This document shows, one piece after another, positions 43,169-52,162 of a DNA stretch of 64,000 bases. Source of the DNA: Prevotella corporis DSM 18810 = JCM 8529. Lineage in GTDB: Bacteria; Bacteroidota; Bacteroidia; Bacteroidales; Bacteroidaceae. The DNA lies in assembly GCF_000430525.1 (NCBI RefSeq), contig NZ_KE387156.1:1-64000 (forward strand). Reading direction: 5' to 3'. The notes under the pieces are model-generated. The model was not told the DNA's origin, ran no database searches, and worked only from the letters and a program-made list of their open reading frames with translations. How positions within the stretch are numbered: position 1 is the first letter of the stretch; each line of letters begins with the position of its first letter. Made by a program: the position numbers and the translations under genes.

Positions 43169-43921
43169 ATGCGTGAGCAGGTAAAAGTCCTTTTGTTGAT
43201 GGCTGCATCTTTAGCAGTCATCATTTTCTATGCCGTAGTTCCACAGAAATTCTCAGTGGGTGACTTCTCTGTCAAGAAAATAGGCCTTTTACAATTCAAG
43301 AAGCAAGAGCATCCCCTTGCAAAGGCTCGCCCGACCACAAGCCGACGACGAGTGAAGAACCATAAATTTCTCTTTATTGGTGACTCGATGGTTGAAGGAC
43401 TCTCCCGTCGGATGGGAGATTATGCCAAAGAGAATGGACATACCCTCTATACAGTGATATGGTATAGCTCGACAACGGAGAAGTGGGCCGAGACGCAGAC
43501 ACTCGAACATTTCGTGGACGAGTATAAACCAACCTATATTCTGTTATGTCTAGGCAGCAATGAGCTGTTTGTCAACGACCTCGATGTCCGTAACGAGTAT
43601 ATTAAGACCATTGTAAGGAAACTGAGCCGTTATCCTTTCGTCTGGATCGGGCCAGCCGATTGGAATGGTGACACAGGCATCATCGACCTAATTGCCAGCA
43701 ATGCCGGCAAAGGGCATTTCTTCGACAGCCGGAATCTCAAACTTCAGCGTGGTTCCGACCATTATCATCCCACTTGGAAGGCTGCAGCAGCGTGGATGGA
43801 CAAAGTGGCTGCCTACATGAGGGGCGGAACCGTGGCCTGCCCAGTGAGGATGGAACTCCCGAAAGGCCACCATAAGGCTACCCATACCGAACTTTTAGCC
43901 CCCGCATTTGAAGGTTATTGA
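43169..43921 (+). CDS. Membrane-anchored SGNH hydrolase-like protein
   Basis: This 250-residue protein has one N-terminal span (residues 6-24), a basic linker and an SGNH fold: block I FIGDSMVEG near residue 70, block III CLGSNELF near 129 and block V SDHYHPTW near 192. It lies 5 nt after xth, and the MBOAT gene starts 5 nt after its stop. SGNH-MBOAT pairs O-acylate polysaccharide or peptidoglycan at the periplasmic face, with the SGNH partner doing the final transfer or removal. The target here is unknown. Confidence 0.8.
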   Translation: MREQVKVLLLMAASLAVIIFYAVVPQKFSVGDFSVKKIGLLQFKKQEHPLAKARPTTSRRRVKNHKFLFIGDSMVEGLSRRMGDYAKENGHTLYTVIWYSSTTEKWAETQTLEHFVDEYKPTYILLCLGSNELFVNDLDVRNEYIKTIVRKLSRYPFVWIGPADWNGDTGIIDLIASNAGKGHFFDSRNLKLQRGSDHYHPTWKAAAAWMDKVAAYMRGGTVACPVRMELPKGHHKATHTELLAPAFEGY

Positions 43922-43926
43922 TATTT

Positions 43927-45405
43927 ATGTTTGACGTTCAGCAGATATTCAGCTCCTTTGTTGCCTTTCTGATCACAGCCAGTAAGGATTGGTCGATGTA
44001 CACCATACCTTTCATGGTGACCTTTCTGTTGTTCTTTGCTATATATATAGGTATCGGACGATACCGCAGGGCATGGATGCGCACCTATGTTATCCTCTTT
44101 AGTCTCTTCTTCGCCTACAAGGCCAATGGCACATTGATGTTTCTTTTGCCAACGGTGACGCTTGTGTCGTGGTATCTGACAAAGAAAATGATGCGTCTTC
44201 GTCGTGGAAAACCCCGTAAAATAGGGTTGGCCATTCTGATTCTGATAGAACTTTTCCCACTCCTTTATTACAAATATACCAATTTTGCAATAGATATCCT
44301 CAACAGTCTATTGCAGACCAACTTTGCACCGAGCGAACTATTGCTGCCGATTGGTATCTCATTCTATTCCTTTCAGGCAATCAGCTATACGATTGATGTT
44401 TACAAGGAAAAGTTTCCGAAGACCACAGGCTTACTCGACTACTGCTTTTACCTCACATTCTTTCCGTTGCTCATAGCAGGACCTATCACTCGTGCCGAAG
44501 TCCTCATTCCTCAAATCCAAGAACATAAGGAAGTGGATAAAAGCTTCGTTTACAAAGGTTTGTGGCTGATTATATGCGGATTGCTGAAGAAAGGTCTTGT
44601 GGCTGACTATTTAGCACAATTCAACAATTGGATTTTCACCGACCCGTTGGCTTATTCTGGCTTGGAGAATCTTATGGGTGTATTGGGTTATTCGCTGCAA
44701 ATCTATTGCGACTTCTCAGGTTACAGCGACATGGCGATAGGTATTGCAGCCATGCTTGGTTTCTCCATCCCCAACAACTTCAGTTTTCCTTATCAGAGTT
44801 TGAACCTCACCGAGTTCTGGCACAGGTGGCACATAGCCCTCTCGTCTTGGTTTCGCGATTATGTCTATATACCTTTGGGAGGCAACAGAAGGGGAAACGC
44901 ACGAACTTATCTCAACAGTTTCATCACGATGGTCGTTGCTGGCCTATGGCATGGCGCATCGGGTATGTTCGTTGTGTGGGGAATGCTCCATGGGATAGGA
45001 CTGATAGCCCATAAGTTTTTCAATAACAATGGGTTGAGAAAAATCCCCTGTACATTGCTGGTCAAGATAATAAGCTGGCTTATCACCTTTTCCTATGTCA
45101 CGTTCGCTTGGATTTTCTTCCGTTCTCCGAGTCTTGAGACCGCCAATGAACTGCTATCAAATATCTGGAACAATTTTAAGCTGGCTGATTTGTATCCTTT
45201 TCTTATGGCACGCCCTGTGTGGCTCATCTTGCTTGCCGTGGGGTTGGAACTCCATTCCATACGGGAAAGTGACTATCAGTGGATGGAACAGAAATTCGTC
45301 CATTCACATTGGATAGTGAAGTTTTTGATTTTTACGATAATTCTGCAAATTGTCATCAACTTCAGCCAAGATTATGTTCAGCCGTTCATCTACACACAAT
45401 TTTAG
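43927..45405 (+). CDS. MBOAT-family O-acyltransferase (AlgI-like)
   Basis: This 492-residue inner-membrane protein (start ATG 43927; an in-frame TTG lies at 43918) has about 11 spans. MBOAT marks are TEFWHRWHIALSSWFRDYVY, IPLGGNRRGNAR and GLWHGASGMFVVWG with the catalytic His. It moves an acyl group across the membrane for the SGNH partner encoded directly upstream. AlgI and PatA types are alternatives; no alginate genes are present. Confidence 0.9.
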   Translation: MFDVQQIFSSFVAFLITASKDWSMYTIPFMVTFLLFFAIYIGIGRYRRAWMRTYVILFSLFFAYKANGTLMFLLPTVTLVSWYLTKKMMRLRRGKPRKIGLAILILIELFPLLYYKYTNFAIDILNSLLQTNFAPSELLLPIGISFYSFQAISYTIDVYKEKFPKTTGLLDYCFYLTFFPLLIAGPITRAEVLIPQIQEHKEVDKSFVYKGLWLIICGLLKKGLVADYLAQFNNWIFTDPLAYSGLENLMGVLGYSLQIYCDFSGYSDMAIGIAAMLGFSIPNNFSFPYQSLNLTEFWHRWHIALSSWFRDYVYIPLGGNRRGNARTYLNSFITMVVAGLWHGASGMFVVWGMLHGIGLIAHKFFNNNGLRKIPCTLLVKIISWLITFSYVTFAWIFFRSPSLETANELLSNIWNNFKLADLYPFLMARPVWLILLAVGLELHSIRESDYQWMEQKFVHSHWIVKFLIFTIILQIVINFSQDYVQPFIYTQF

Positions 45406-45512
45406 TCTATCATTTTTTTGCCTCCGTTCTATTGGTAAAAGAAATTTACAGACGCCTCTTTTAATATAGTGTTTGTAACTATTTGATAAACAGTAGAATA
45501 CAAATCGATTAC

Positions 45513-45595
45513 TCGTTGGTGTCCTTTTGCGCGTCAAAAGCTCATCTTTTGAGTGACGATTGCTTAGCTTTCGCCCTGCAGAAGGTCATGTCTTG
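45513..45595. repeat. 22-nt phased palindromic array F (4 units)
   Basis: Cores GTGTC (45519), CTCAT (45541), CTTAG (45563) and GTCAT (45585) keep the 22-nt phase. CTTTTG and CAAAAG pair perfectly across the spacer CGCGT, and CAAAAG-CTCAT-CTTTTG forms a perfect-arm hairpin. The array lies in the 459-bp convergent gap between the MBOAT gene and the radical SAM gene. The rest of the gap holds a terminator and nothing else I can support. Confidence 0.75.
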
Positions 45596-45622
45596 GAAGG
45601 CGATAATGAAATTATTTTTACA

Positions 45623-45665
45623 AATCAGTCCCAGTCAGTCATTAGAATCTGGGCTGATTTTATTT
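45623..45665 (+). terminator. Terminator after repeat array F
   Basis: AATCAGTCCCAG (45623-45634) pairs with CTGGGCTGATT (45649-45659) with one bulged T, and TTTTATTT follows. It is 218 nt after the MBOAT stop, so the transcript would include the repeat array. Confidence 0.65.
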
Positions 45666-45864
45666 GATTGCAGAACAGCTTGTTTGTCGTTCTTTAGAGT
45701 ACGTAGCTGACTATGGTGATAGCGAATGGCAAGAAGTTACCGACAAGCGAACGCAATCAATCAGAAAGCCATATTGTCGTCATCTAATCGTGAGATTGCG
45801 GTCTGATGGCTTGCCTGAGTTTAATACCAAATGGCGAACTTGGGGCTGTAAGACAGACTTGTGC

Positions 45865-46647
45865 TCAATAGGAGGCGGAGCACGGTATCCCCATTGCCAC
45901 GACACGTTTGCAGATGGCATCGAGTTCCTCCTTTGATGCTTTCTCCAGATTGGGGTCGGGGGTCTCTCGCGCAATGGTGTATATCATGACCTCACGTGGT
46001 CCTATTTCCTTCACAGCCTTCAGCCATGGTCCAATCAATTCTTCCTTCACGTTGCCAATATCGATACCCTCCTTTGATTTACCATTCATGAAAAGCGTTT
46101 GTATGACAAGTCGGCCATTGAATGATTTCATACTCTCGATAATCTTTGCAGCCCTGTACGACGGGATAACGGGCCTGTTGACCTTACCAATGTAATCGTT
46201 GTCGATGGTGTCGAGTTTCAATATGTTGTTGTCAACCTTCATGAGGGCATCGCGCACTTTTTGGCGGTGAATGAACGTGGAGTTGCTCAGCACCGAAACC
46301 TTTGCTTCGGGACAGTACTGGTCTCTCAGACGAATCACGTCGTCAACGATTTCTGGGAAGTAAGGACTTTGGGTCGGTTCTCCATTCCCTGCAAAGGTAA
46401 GGACGTCGGGATGCTCGCCCGATTCAGCCATTTCTTTCAGTTTGGCTTCCAGTTTCTCGGCAACTTCGCCACGGCTTGGAAAGTTTGAGCTGGTCTTGTG
46501 GTCGGCATTGAATCCGCACTCGCAGTAGATGCAGTCGAATGTGCAGACTTTCCCATCTGCTGGCAATAGGTTGATGCCAAGCGATATGCCCAAACGGCGA
46601 CTGTGTATCGGTCCGAAAATAGGGGAGGGGTAAATGACGGTACTCAT
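45865..46647 (-). CDS. Radical SAM protein
   Basis: This 260-residue protein has the radical SAM cluster motif CTFDCIYCECG (C-x3-C-x2-C) near residue 38, GNGEPTQSPYF (the SAM-binding GGEP-type motif), VLSNSTF and LKLDTID. The N-terminus IFGPIHSRRLGISLGINLLP is typical of a conserved group of wyosine-like or methylase-like radical SAM proteins. The substrate is not predictable. It has a long leader of about 285 nt from a minus-strand -7 box at 46943-46936. Confidence 0.85.
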   Translation of the reverse strand: MSTVIYPSPIFGPIHSRRLGISLGINLLPADGKVCTFDCIYCECGFNADHKTSSNFPSRGEVAEKLEAKLKEMAESGEHPDVLTFAGNGEPTQSPYFPEIVDDVIRLRDQYCPEAKVSVLSNSTFIHRQKVRDALMKVDNNILKLDTIDNDYIGKVNRPVIPSYRAAKIIESMKSFNGRLVIQTLFMNGKSKEGIDIGNVKEELIGPWLKAVKEIGPREVMIYTIARETPDPNLEKASKEELDAICKRVVAMGIPCSASY

Positions 46648-47079
46648 GGTGCTTATGTTGGGTTCTGTAAGTTAGCCCTGTAAGATTCTGCTGTTCTCAT
46701 CGGCGGTTGAATTCCGGTAGGCTATGGTGAGTGGAAAAAGCATACAACAGTGTGCGCTTGCGCTTTCAGCCGAAAAGAAAACAAAAGATTTCAGGATGTA
46801 ACCCATTTCATATTTACTTGTTCTTGGTGGTGGCGGAGAGGTCCCCACCTAAAGTTTTTGCTATTGTTGGGACGAGTGACAATTCTGATTTTCATGGCAT
46901 TAGAACTGCTCACCCCAACGAAATTGTTCGCACCACAAAGTTATGATATTTTATTCATATAAATATAGAGTGAGAATAGTTTTTTGTGTGATTGTAAATA
47001 ATCTATAAATTCTTTTGTCTTTCGTCTATTTTACAGTATCTTTGCATCAATTTTGGTGGATTATATCTTCTAATGAAAA
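46648..47079. other. Divergent gap with long leader of the radical SAM gene
   Basis: This 432-bp gap holds a minus-strand -7 box TAACTTTG (46943-46936) and the ftsX promoter (47015-47045). The leader of the radical SAM gene would be about 285 nt and contains a 34-codon frame (ATG at 46895, starting MKIRIVTRPNN). No repeat array lies here. I find no match to a known riboswitch. Confidence 0.5.
47015..47045 (+). promoter_or_regulatory. Promoter of the ftsX run
   Basis: TTTG at 47015-47018 and TATCTTTG at 47038-47045 are separated by 19 nt, a textbook Bacteroidetes pair. The predicted leader is about 30 nt. Confidence 0.8.
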
Positions 47080-47958
47080 ATGGCGAAAAGACGAAATAAA
47101 GCCAGCAAACATCGGAGTTTGCAGGTTGTTACTCTGTGTATAAGTACTGCTATGGTGCTTATTCTCATTGGTATGGTGGTGCTAACGGTGTTTACCAGCC
47201 GCAATTTGAGTTCCTATGTCAAGGAGAACCTAACCATAACAATGATACTTCAGCCCGACATGAGCAACGAGGAATGTGCCTCTCTCTGCACAAGGCTCGA
47301 CGGGTTGCGATATATCAACGGTATAGACTTCATCAGCAAGGAAGAAGCGCTGAAAGAAGGAACGAGAGAACTTGGGGCAAATCCTGCTGAATTTGCTGGT
47401 GAGAATCCCTTTACCGCAGAGATTGAGTTGCAGTTGAAGGCCAATTATGCCAACAACGACTCTATAAAATGGATAACCAAAGAGCTCAAGACTTATAAAG
47501 GCGTAAGCGACATTACCTATAGACAAGATTTGGTCGAGAGTGTGAACAGGACTCTTGGTAAGATTGGCTTGGTGCTGTTGGTCATTGCTGCGTTGCTGAC
47601 CGTGGTCTCCTTCTCGTTGATAAACAATACCATACGTTTGAGCGTCTATGCGCGTAGATTCACCATTCACACAATGAAGCTGGTGGGTGCTTCTTGGAAC
47701 TTCATCAGAATGCCGTTCCTGCGCAGGGCCATAGCCGAGGGATTCATCTCGGCGCTGATAGCTATCTCTGTTCTTGGAGTAGGCATGTATTTCCTTTATT
47801 CTTACGACCCTGAAGTGAGGGTAATTCTCACTTGGGAAGTAATCATTATCACCAGTGCTGTCATGCTCGCCTTCGGTATTCTCATCACGTTCTTCTGTGC
47901 GTGGCTTTCAGTCAATAAATTCCTGAAGATGAAGGCTGGCGACCTTTATAAGATTTAA
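47080..47958 (+). CDS. ftsX: Cell-division permease-like protein FtsX
   Basis: FtsX works with the ATPase FtsE to control peptidoglycan hydrolases at the septum. The 292-residue protein has a basic N-terminus, a first span (residues 20-42), a large periplasmic domain (45-165) and three further spans. The motifs RLSVYARRFTIHTMKLVGAS and RMPFLRRAIAEG match the family. ftsE is not adjacent. It opens a plus-strand run to folK, with a 71-nt gap before the DUF3098 gene. Confidence 0.92.
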   Translation: MAKRRNKASKHRSLQVVTLCISTAMVLILIGMVVLTVFTSRNLSSYVKENLTITMILQPDMSNEECASLCTRLDGLRYINGIDFISKEEALKEGTRELGANPAEFAGENPFTAEIELQLKANYANNDSIKWITKELKTYKGVSDITYRQDLVESVNRTLGKIGLVLLVIAALLTVVSFSLINNTIRLSVYARRFTIHTMKLVGASWNFIRMPFLRRAIAEGFISALIAISVLGVGMYFLYSYDPEVRVILTWEVIIITSAVMLAFGILITFFCAWLSVNKFLKMKAGDLYKI

Positions 47959-48029
47959 TGAAACATCTAAAAACATTCAACCTGAAGTTTTAGCTCCTGG
48001 GCTGCCATGGTTGGAATAATTCATACATT

Positions 48030-48290
48030 ATGGATAAAAGAAATTTAGCATTCGGCAAAGCCAACTTTGTTTTGCTCGCTATTGGAGTAATGATTGTGAT
48101 CATCGGTTTCATTCTTATGAGTGGAAGTGGCTCAACCGACACGCAGTTTAATCCTGATATCTTCAGCCCAATGCGTGTCAAAGTGGCTCCGGTAATTACC
48201 TTTATAGGATTTATCTCTATCATTGGGGCTATCATGTACAAACCGAAGAGTGAGACTGAGCAGGCGGATGATCATACAGCGGACGATTAA
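48030..48290 (+). CDS. DUF3098 small membrane protein
   Basis: This 86-residue protein has two hydrophobic segments (about 10-28 and 52-70) around the conserved SGSGSTDTQFNPDIFSPMR. It is the usual companion of ftsX and uppP in Bacteroidota. Its stop overlaps the uppP start (TAATG), indicating coupled translation. Function is unknown. Confidence 0.88.
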   Translation: MDKRNLAFGKANFVLLAIGVMIVIIGFILMSGSGSTDTQFNPDIFSPMRVKVAPVITFIGFISIIGAIMYKPKSETEQADDHTADD

Positions 48291-49165
48291 TGGACCTTAT
48301 ACAGACTATCATTATTGCAATCGTTGAAGGATTGACAGAATTCTTGCCAGTATCTTCAACTGGGCACATGCTCATTGCAGAGAATCTTTTAGGTGTACAG
48401 AACTCCGACTTTGTCAGGGCTTTCACCATTATTATACAGTTTGGCGCAATCCTTTCAGTTGTGGTGCTGTATTGGCATCGCTTCTTCCGTCTTGATAATT
48501 CGCCAGCACCAGAGGGCTGTGGAGTGTTCGATAGAATCAGGCACAAGTGGTATTTCTACTGGCTGTTGTTGGTGGCTTTCATCCCAACTTCCGTCGTCGG
48601 ACTTGCCGTTAAGAAGCTGGGAATGATTGATTTCTTGCTGAATCCGGAGAATGCATTATGGGTCGTTCCCGTGATGTTGGTTGTCGGTGGCGTGTTCATG
48701 CTCTTTTGCGACAGGATATTCAATAAAGGAAAGGATGAAAACTCGGTAACTGAAAGACGTGCCTTTTGGATTGGTTTCATCCAGTGTATATCCATGATTC
48801 CGGGAGTCAGTCGAAGCATGGCCACTATTGTCGGTGGTATGTCTCAAAACCTTACCCGTAAGAAGGCGGCGGAGTTCTCATTCTTTCTCGCTGTGCCGAC
48901 AATGGCGGCTGCAACTGGCCTCGATGTGCTGGAACTTTTTATGGGAGACAAGGCCGTAGGGGCAAATTGGGCAACCTCGGAGAACCTGATTTTGCTTGCT
49001 GTAGGCAGCATTGTGGCATTCTTTGTCGCATTGGTAGCAATGAAATGGTTTGTTCAATTTCTGGCAAAATATGGCTTCAAGGTCTTTGGATGGTATCGTA
49101 TTTTTGTCGGATTAATCATCCTCGGCATGTTGTCGGCAGGTGTTGATCTTAAGCTCATTGACTAA
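48290..49165 (+). CDS. uppP: Undecaprenyl-diphosphatase
   Basis: UppP (BacA) dephosphorylates undecaprenyl diphosphate to recycle the lipid carrier of cell-wall synthesis. The 291-residue membrane protein has the two signature motifs EGLTEFLPVSSTGHM near residue 12 and PGVSRSMATIVGG near 165, and eight or so spans. It overlaps the DUF3098 gene by one base and lies 7 nt before truB. Confidence 0.95.
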   Translation: MDLIQTIIIAIVEGLTEFLPVSSTGHMLIAENLLGVQNSDFVRAFTIIIQFGAILSVVVLYWHRFFRLDNSPAPEGCGVFDRIRHKWYFYWLLLVAFIPTSVVGLAVKKLGMIDFLLNPENALWVVPVMLVVGGVFMLFCDRIFNKGKDENSVTERRAFWIGFIQCISMIPGVSRSMATIVGGMSQNLTRKKAAEFSFFLAVPTMAAATGLDVLELFMGDKAVGANWATSENLILLAVGSIVAFFVALVAMKWFVQFLAKYGFKVFGWYRIFVGLIILGMLSAGVDLKLID

Positions 49166-49172
49166 TCAGTTT

Positions 49173-49886
49173 ATGAATTTCAAAGAAGGAGTGATTATTC
49201 CTATAGACAAGCCTTACGGAATCACGAGTTTCAAGGCGCTTGCCCATGTGCGGTATCTGTGCTCTCAGGCAGTGGGAGAAAGGGTAAAGATAGGACATGC
49301 CGGAACATTAGACCCGTTGGCTACCGGTGTTCTCATACTTGCAACTGGAAAAATGACCAAGCAGATAGAATCGCTTCAAGCCCATACGAAGGAATATACC
49401 GCCACTCTTCAGTTGGGAGCCACCACTCCCAGCTACGACATGGAGCATGAGGTGAATGCCACTTTCCCAACGGAACACATCACACGGGAATTGATAGAGA
49501 ATGCCGTTCTGAAGTTCGTGGGTGATATTCAGCAAGTTCCCCCGACTTATAGCGCAGTAAAAGTGAATGGTGAGCGGGCTTTCAATTATCGCAGAGCTGG
49601 CGAGGAAGTGGTTCTCAAGCCCAAAAACATACATATAGAAGAGATTGAAGTTACCAATTTTGATGAGGAAAAAATGCAACTTTCGTTGCGGGTGGTATGT
49701 GGTAAGGGCACTTACATCCGTGCATTGGCCAGAGATTTAGGACGGGCATTGGGCAGTGGGGCTTACTTGACAGAGTTGCGCCGCACTCAAGTGGGCGATA
49801 TCACCATTGAAAATTGCATTGACTATGACCATTTTCAGGAATGGTTGAATAAACAGACATTAGAAAAAGGAGATACAAACAGATGA
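49173..49886 (+). CDS. truB: tRNA pseudouridine-55 synthase
   Basis: TruB makes pseudouridine 55 in the tRNA T-loop. It is 237 residues from ATG 49173, where MNFKEGVIIPIDKPYGITSF begins; an in-frame codon at 49140 lies inside uppP and is unlikely. The catalytic motif GHAGTLDPLATGVL is near residue 38, then PPTYSAVKVNGERA and GTYIRALARDLG. Its stop overlaps the queA start by 4 nt (ATGA). Confidence 0.95.
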   Translation: MNFKEGVIIPIDKPYGITSFKALAHVRYLCSQAVGERVKIGHAGTLDPLATGVLILATGKMTKQIESLQAHTKEYTATLQLGATTPSYDMEHEVNATFPTEHITRELIENAVLKFVGDIQQVPPTYSAVKVNGERAFNYRRAGEEVVLKPKNIHIEEIEVTNFDEEKMQLSLRVVCGKGTYIRALARDLGRALGSGAYLTELRRTQVGDITIENCIDYDHFQEWLNKQTLEKGDTNR

Positions 49887-51067
49887 AACTTTCACAGTTT
49901 AAATTCGATTTACCTGATGATCAGGTGGCTTTGTACCCACATTCGTCAGAACGAGTGCTTAACCGAGCTGATGGAACAAGCCAAGTGTTTAAGATAACAC
50001 GTCGGGATGAGTCCCGGTTGATGGTGTTACACCGTAAGTCCGGAACGATAGACATGTTTAAAAACAAAGTGAAGGGAAAACCCAAAGAGGAGGATTTCAT
50101 CCGTTTTAAAGATGTTCTCGACTATTTTAACGAGGGCGATGCTTTCATTTTAAACGATACAAAGGTCTTTCCAGCCCGTCTTTACGGAACAAAGGAGAAA
50201 ACAGATGCCAAGATTGAGGTGTTTTTGCTGCGCGAACTCAATCAGGAGATGCGTCTTTGGGACGTGTTGGTTGAGCCAGCGCGTAAGATTCGTATTGGAA
50301 ACAAATTGTTCTTTGACGAATCGGGCACAATGGTTGCGGAAGTGATTGATAATACAACATCCCGTGGTCGTACGCTCCGTTTTCTTTACGACTGTCCTCA
50401 CGATGAGTTTAAGCAAGAACTCTATGCTTTGGGGGAAGCACCACTGCCTCGTTATATCATCGACAATCGTCCAAAAGCAGAAGGCGAGGACTTTGCACAT
50501 GCTGATGACGACGATATGGAATACTTCCAGTCGGTTTTTGCCGACAAGGAAGGTGCGGTAACAGCTCCAGGTACCAATATTCATTTCTCGGAACATATGA
50601 TGAAAATGATGGAGATAAAGGGGATAAAGCCAGCATTTATCACACTGCATTGCGGACTTGGGAATTTCCATGACATCGAGGTGGAGGATCTAACGAAGCA
50701 CAAGATGGATTCTGAGGAGATGCACATCACTGCAGAAGCATGTAAAGTTGTCAACGAAACGAAAGAGGCTGGTCATCATGTTTGTGCTGTTGGCGCAAGT
50801 GTTGTCAAGGCAACCGAGTCAGCCGTTGGTACAGATGGTTTCTTAAAAGAATATGATGGATGGACCAATAAGTTCATTTTCCCCCCATACGATTTCGGAC
50901 TGGCTGACTCAATGCTGGTTAATTTCTATCATCCTTATTCTACACTCTTGATGATTACAGCCGCATTCGGTGGCTACGACCTCGTAATGGAAGCCTACGA
51001 CAAGGCTGTTAAGGGAGGATATAAATTCGGCTGCTTTGGCGACTCCTTACTGATATTGAATGATTAA
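49883..51067 (+). CDS. queA: S-adenosylmethionine:tRNA ribosyltransferase-isomerase
   Basis: QueA transfers the ribosyl part of SAM to preQ1 in tRNA, giving epoxyqueuosine. The 394-residue protein shows FILNDTKVFPARLYG, GEAPLPRYI, TAPGTNIHFSEHMMKMM, THCGLG-type LHCGLGNFHDIEVEDL and FIFPPYDFGLADSMLVNFYHP. It is 40-50 residues longer than usual; extra segments lie near 25-40 (before RRDESRLMVL) and 60-70. It overlaps truB by 4 nt. An AAGGAG lies upstream inside truB. Confidence 0.94.
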   Translation: MKLSQFKFDLPDDQVALYPHSSERVLNRADGTSQVFKITRRDESRLMVLHRKSGTIDMFKNKVKGKPKEEDFIRFKDVLDYFNEGDAFILNDTKVFPARLYGTKEKTDAKIEVFLLRELNQEMRLWDVLVEPARKIRIGNKLFFDESGTMVAEVIDNTTSRGRTLRFLYDCPHDEFKQELYALGEAPLPRYIIDNRPKAEGEDFAHADDDDMEYFQSVFADKEGAVTAPGTNIHFSEHMMKMMEIKGIKPAFITLHCGLGNFHDIEVEDLTKHKMDSEEMHITAEACKVVNETKEAGHHVCAVGASVVKATESAVGTDGFLKEYDGWTNKFIFPPYDFGLADSMLVNFYHPYSTLLMITAAFGGYDLVMEAYDKAVKGGYKFGCFGDSLLILND

Positions 51068-51107
51068 GGTTTTCTCCTTTATCAATTCTTCAGCAAATGA
51101 ATTACCA

Positions 51108-51518
51108 ATGCTACACACTGTTTACTTAGGCTTAGGTTCAAATCTTGGAAATCGACGTTCAATCATGAAGGAAGCGATTTCCAGAATCAGTGAAAAGATA
51201 GGCGAAGTTGTGCGCCAATCCTCATTTATCGAAACCGAACCATGGGGATTCGATAGCCCTAATATGTTTCTTAATGCGTGTGTCTGCGTCGAAACCGAAC
51301 AAACACCAAGGCAGTTGTTGGTTGCTACACAGCAGATTGAAAAGAACATGGGGCGTGCCCATAAGACAACTGACGACGAATATCAGGATCGGATTATAGA
51401 TATTGACATTCTGCTTTATGATAACTTGAAAATTAATGAGCCAGACCTAAAGATTCCCCACCCATTAATGGAAGAACGCGATTTTGTAATGATTCCTTTG
51501 AAAGAGATTCTCGAATAA
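51108..51518 (+). CDS. folK: 2-amino-4-hydroxy-6-hydroxymethyldihydropteridine pyrophosphokinase
   Basis: FolK transfers pyrophosphate from ATP to 6-hydroxymethyl-dihydropterin in folate synthesis. It is 136 residues from ATG 51108, chosen because MLHTVYLGLGSNLGNRR is the family start. Motifs: SSFIETEPWGFDSPNMFLN, IEKNMGR, YQDRIIDIDILLYD and IPHPLMEERDFVMIPL. It closes the ftsX-folK run, 40 nt after queA, and has a strong terminator. Confidence 0.94.
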   Translation: MLHTVYLGLGSNLGNRRSIMKEAISRISEKIGEVVRQSSFIETEPWGFDSPNMFLNACVCVETEQTPRQLLVATQQIEKNMGRAHKTTDDEYQDRIIDIDILLYDNLKINEPDLKIPHPLMEERDFVMIPLKEILE

Positions 51519-51527
51519 ATTTGATAC

Positions 51528-51566
51528 AAAGCCTAATCAGAATTACAGTCTGGTTGGGCTTTTTTT
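51528..51566 (+). terminator. Terminator of the ftsX-folK run
   Basis: AAAGCCTAATCAGA (51528-51541) pairs with TCTGGTTGGGCTTT (51549-51562) over 14 bp with two G-U, followed by seven Ts. Confidence 0.9.
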
Positions 51567-51631
51567 ATCAGGCAAGGTCACTTTTCAGAAAATAGTAATT
51601 TCCAATAAAATCTTGATAGAACAGGTATTTA

Positions 51632-51667
51632 TGAAAAAATCCTCATAACCTGTTCGTTATGAGGATT
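51632..51667 (-). terminator. Terminator of rpsO
   Basis: On the minus strand AATCCTCATAAC pairs perfectly with GTTATGAGGATT (12 bp), followed by TTTTTTC. It starts about 19 nt after the rpsO stop. Confidence 0.9.
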
Positions 51668-51685
51668 CTTATTCTTTCTGAAATC

Positions 51686-51961
51686 TTACTTACGCAGACC
51701 GAGTTCCTTGATGATGGCACGATAGCGCTCAATGTCATTCTTGTACAAGTAGTCGAGTAGTCCACGACGCTTTCCAACAAGACGAGTCAGTGAGCGTGTA
51801 GTCACGTGGTCTTTGCGGTTTTTCTTCACGTGTTCAGTCAGGTGCTTGATGCGATAGGTGAACAATGCAATCTGGCTTTCTGCTGAACCTGTGTCTGTTG
51901 CCTTTTTCTCTCTGCCGTGCTGGCTGAAGATTTCTTCTTTCTTCTCTTTGTTTAAATACAT
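51686..51961 (-). CDS. rpsO: 30S ribosomal protein S15
   Basis: S15 binds 16S rRNA helices 20-22 and primes assembly of the platform. It is 91 residues from ATG 51961 (MYLNKEKKEEIF); an in-frame ATG at 51988 would add nine residues not found in the family. Motifs: DTGSAESQIALFTYRIKHLT, HVTTRSLTRLVGKRRGLLDYL. It is monocistronic with its own -7 box TAACTTTG at 52073-52066 (minus), divergent from typA. Confidence 0.96.
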   Translation of the reverse strand: MYLNKEKKEEIFSQHGREKKATDTGSAESQIALFTYRIKHLTEHVKKNRKDHVTTRSLTRLVGKRRGLLDYLYKNDIERYRAIIKELGLRK

Positions 51962-52119
51962 TTTTCTTTTGATTAATGATTTTTGCAATTACATCTTTCT
52001 GTTGCCAAACCGCCTTAATCACAACGGATTACAACGTCAAATGCATCGGTCTCTCCGAATATGCGGTGCAAAGTTACAACATTTTTTTCAATCGCCAACA
52101 CTTTTCGGATTATTATTTG

Positions 52120-52127
52120 TAATTTTG
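52120..52127 (+). promoter_or_regulatory. -7 element of typA
   Basis: TAATTTTG at 52120-52127 matches TAnnTTTG, 36 nt before the typA ATG. The -33 match is weak. Confidence 0.5.
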
Positions 52128-52162
52128 CACACTGTTTATAAAAGCTATTTTAAGGTAAATAA

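Noticed and set aside
45483..45936. Small plus-strand ORFs across array F
   Set aside because: They overlap the repeat array and terminator and resemble no protein family.
46731..46962. Two overlapping plus-strand ORFs of about 70 codons
   Set aside because: They lack signals or family resemblance and lie in the probable leader of the minus-strand radical SAM gene.
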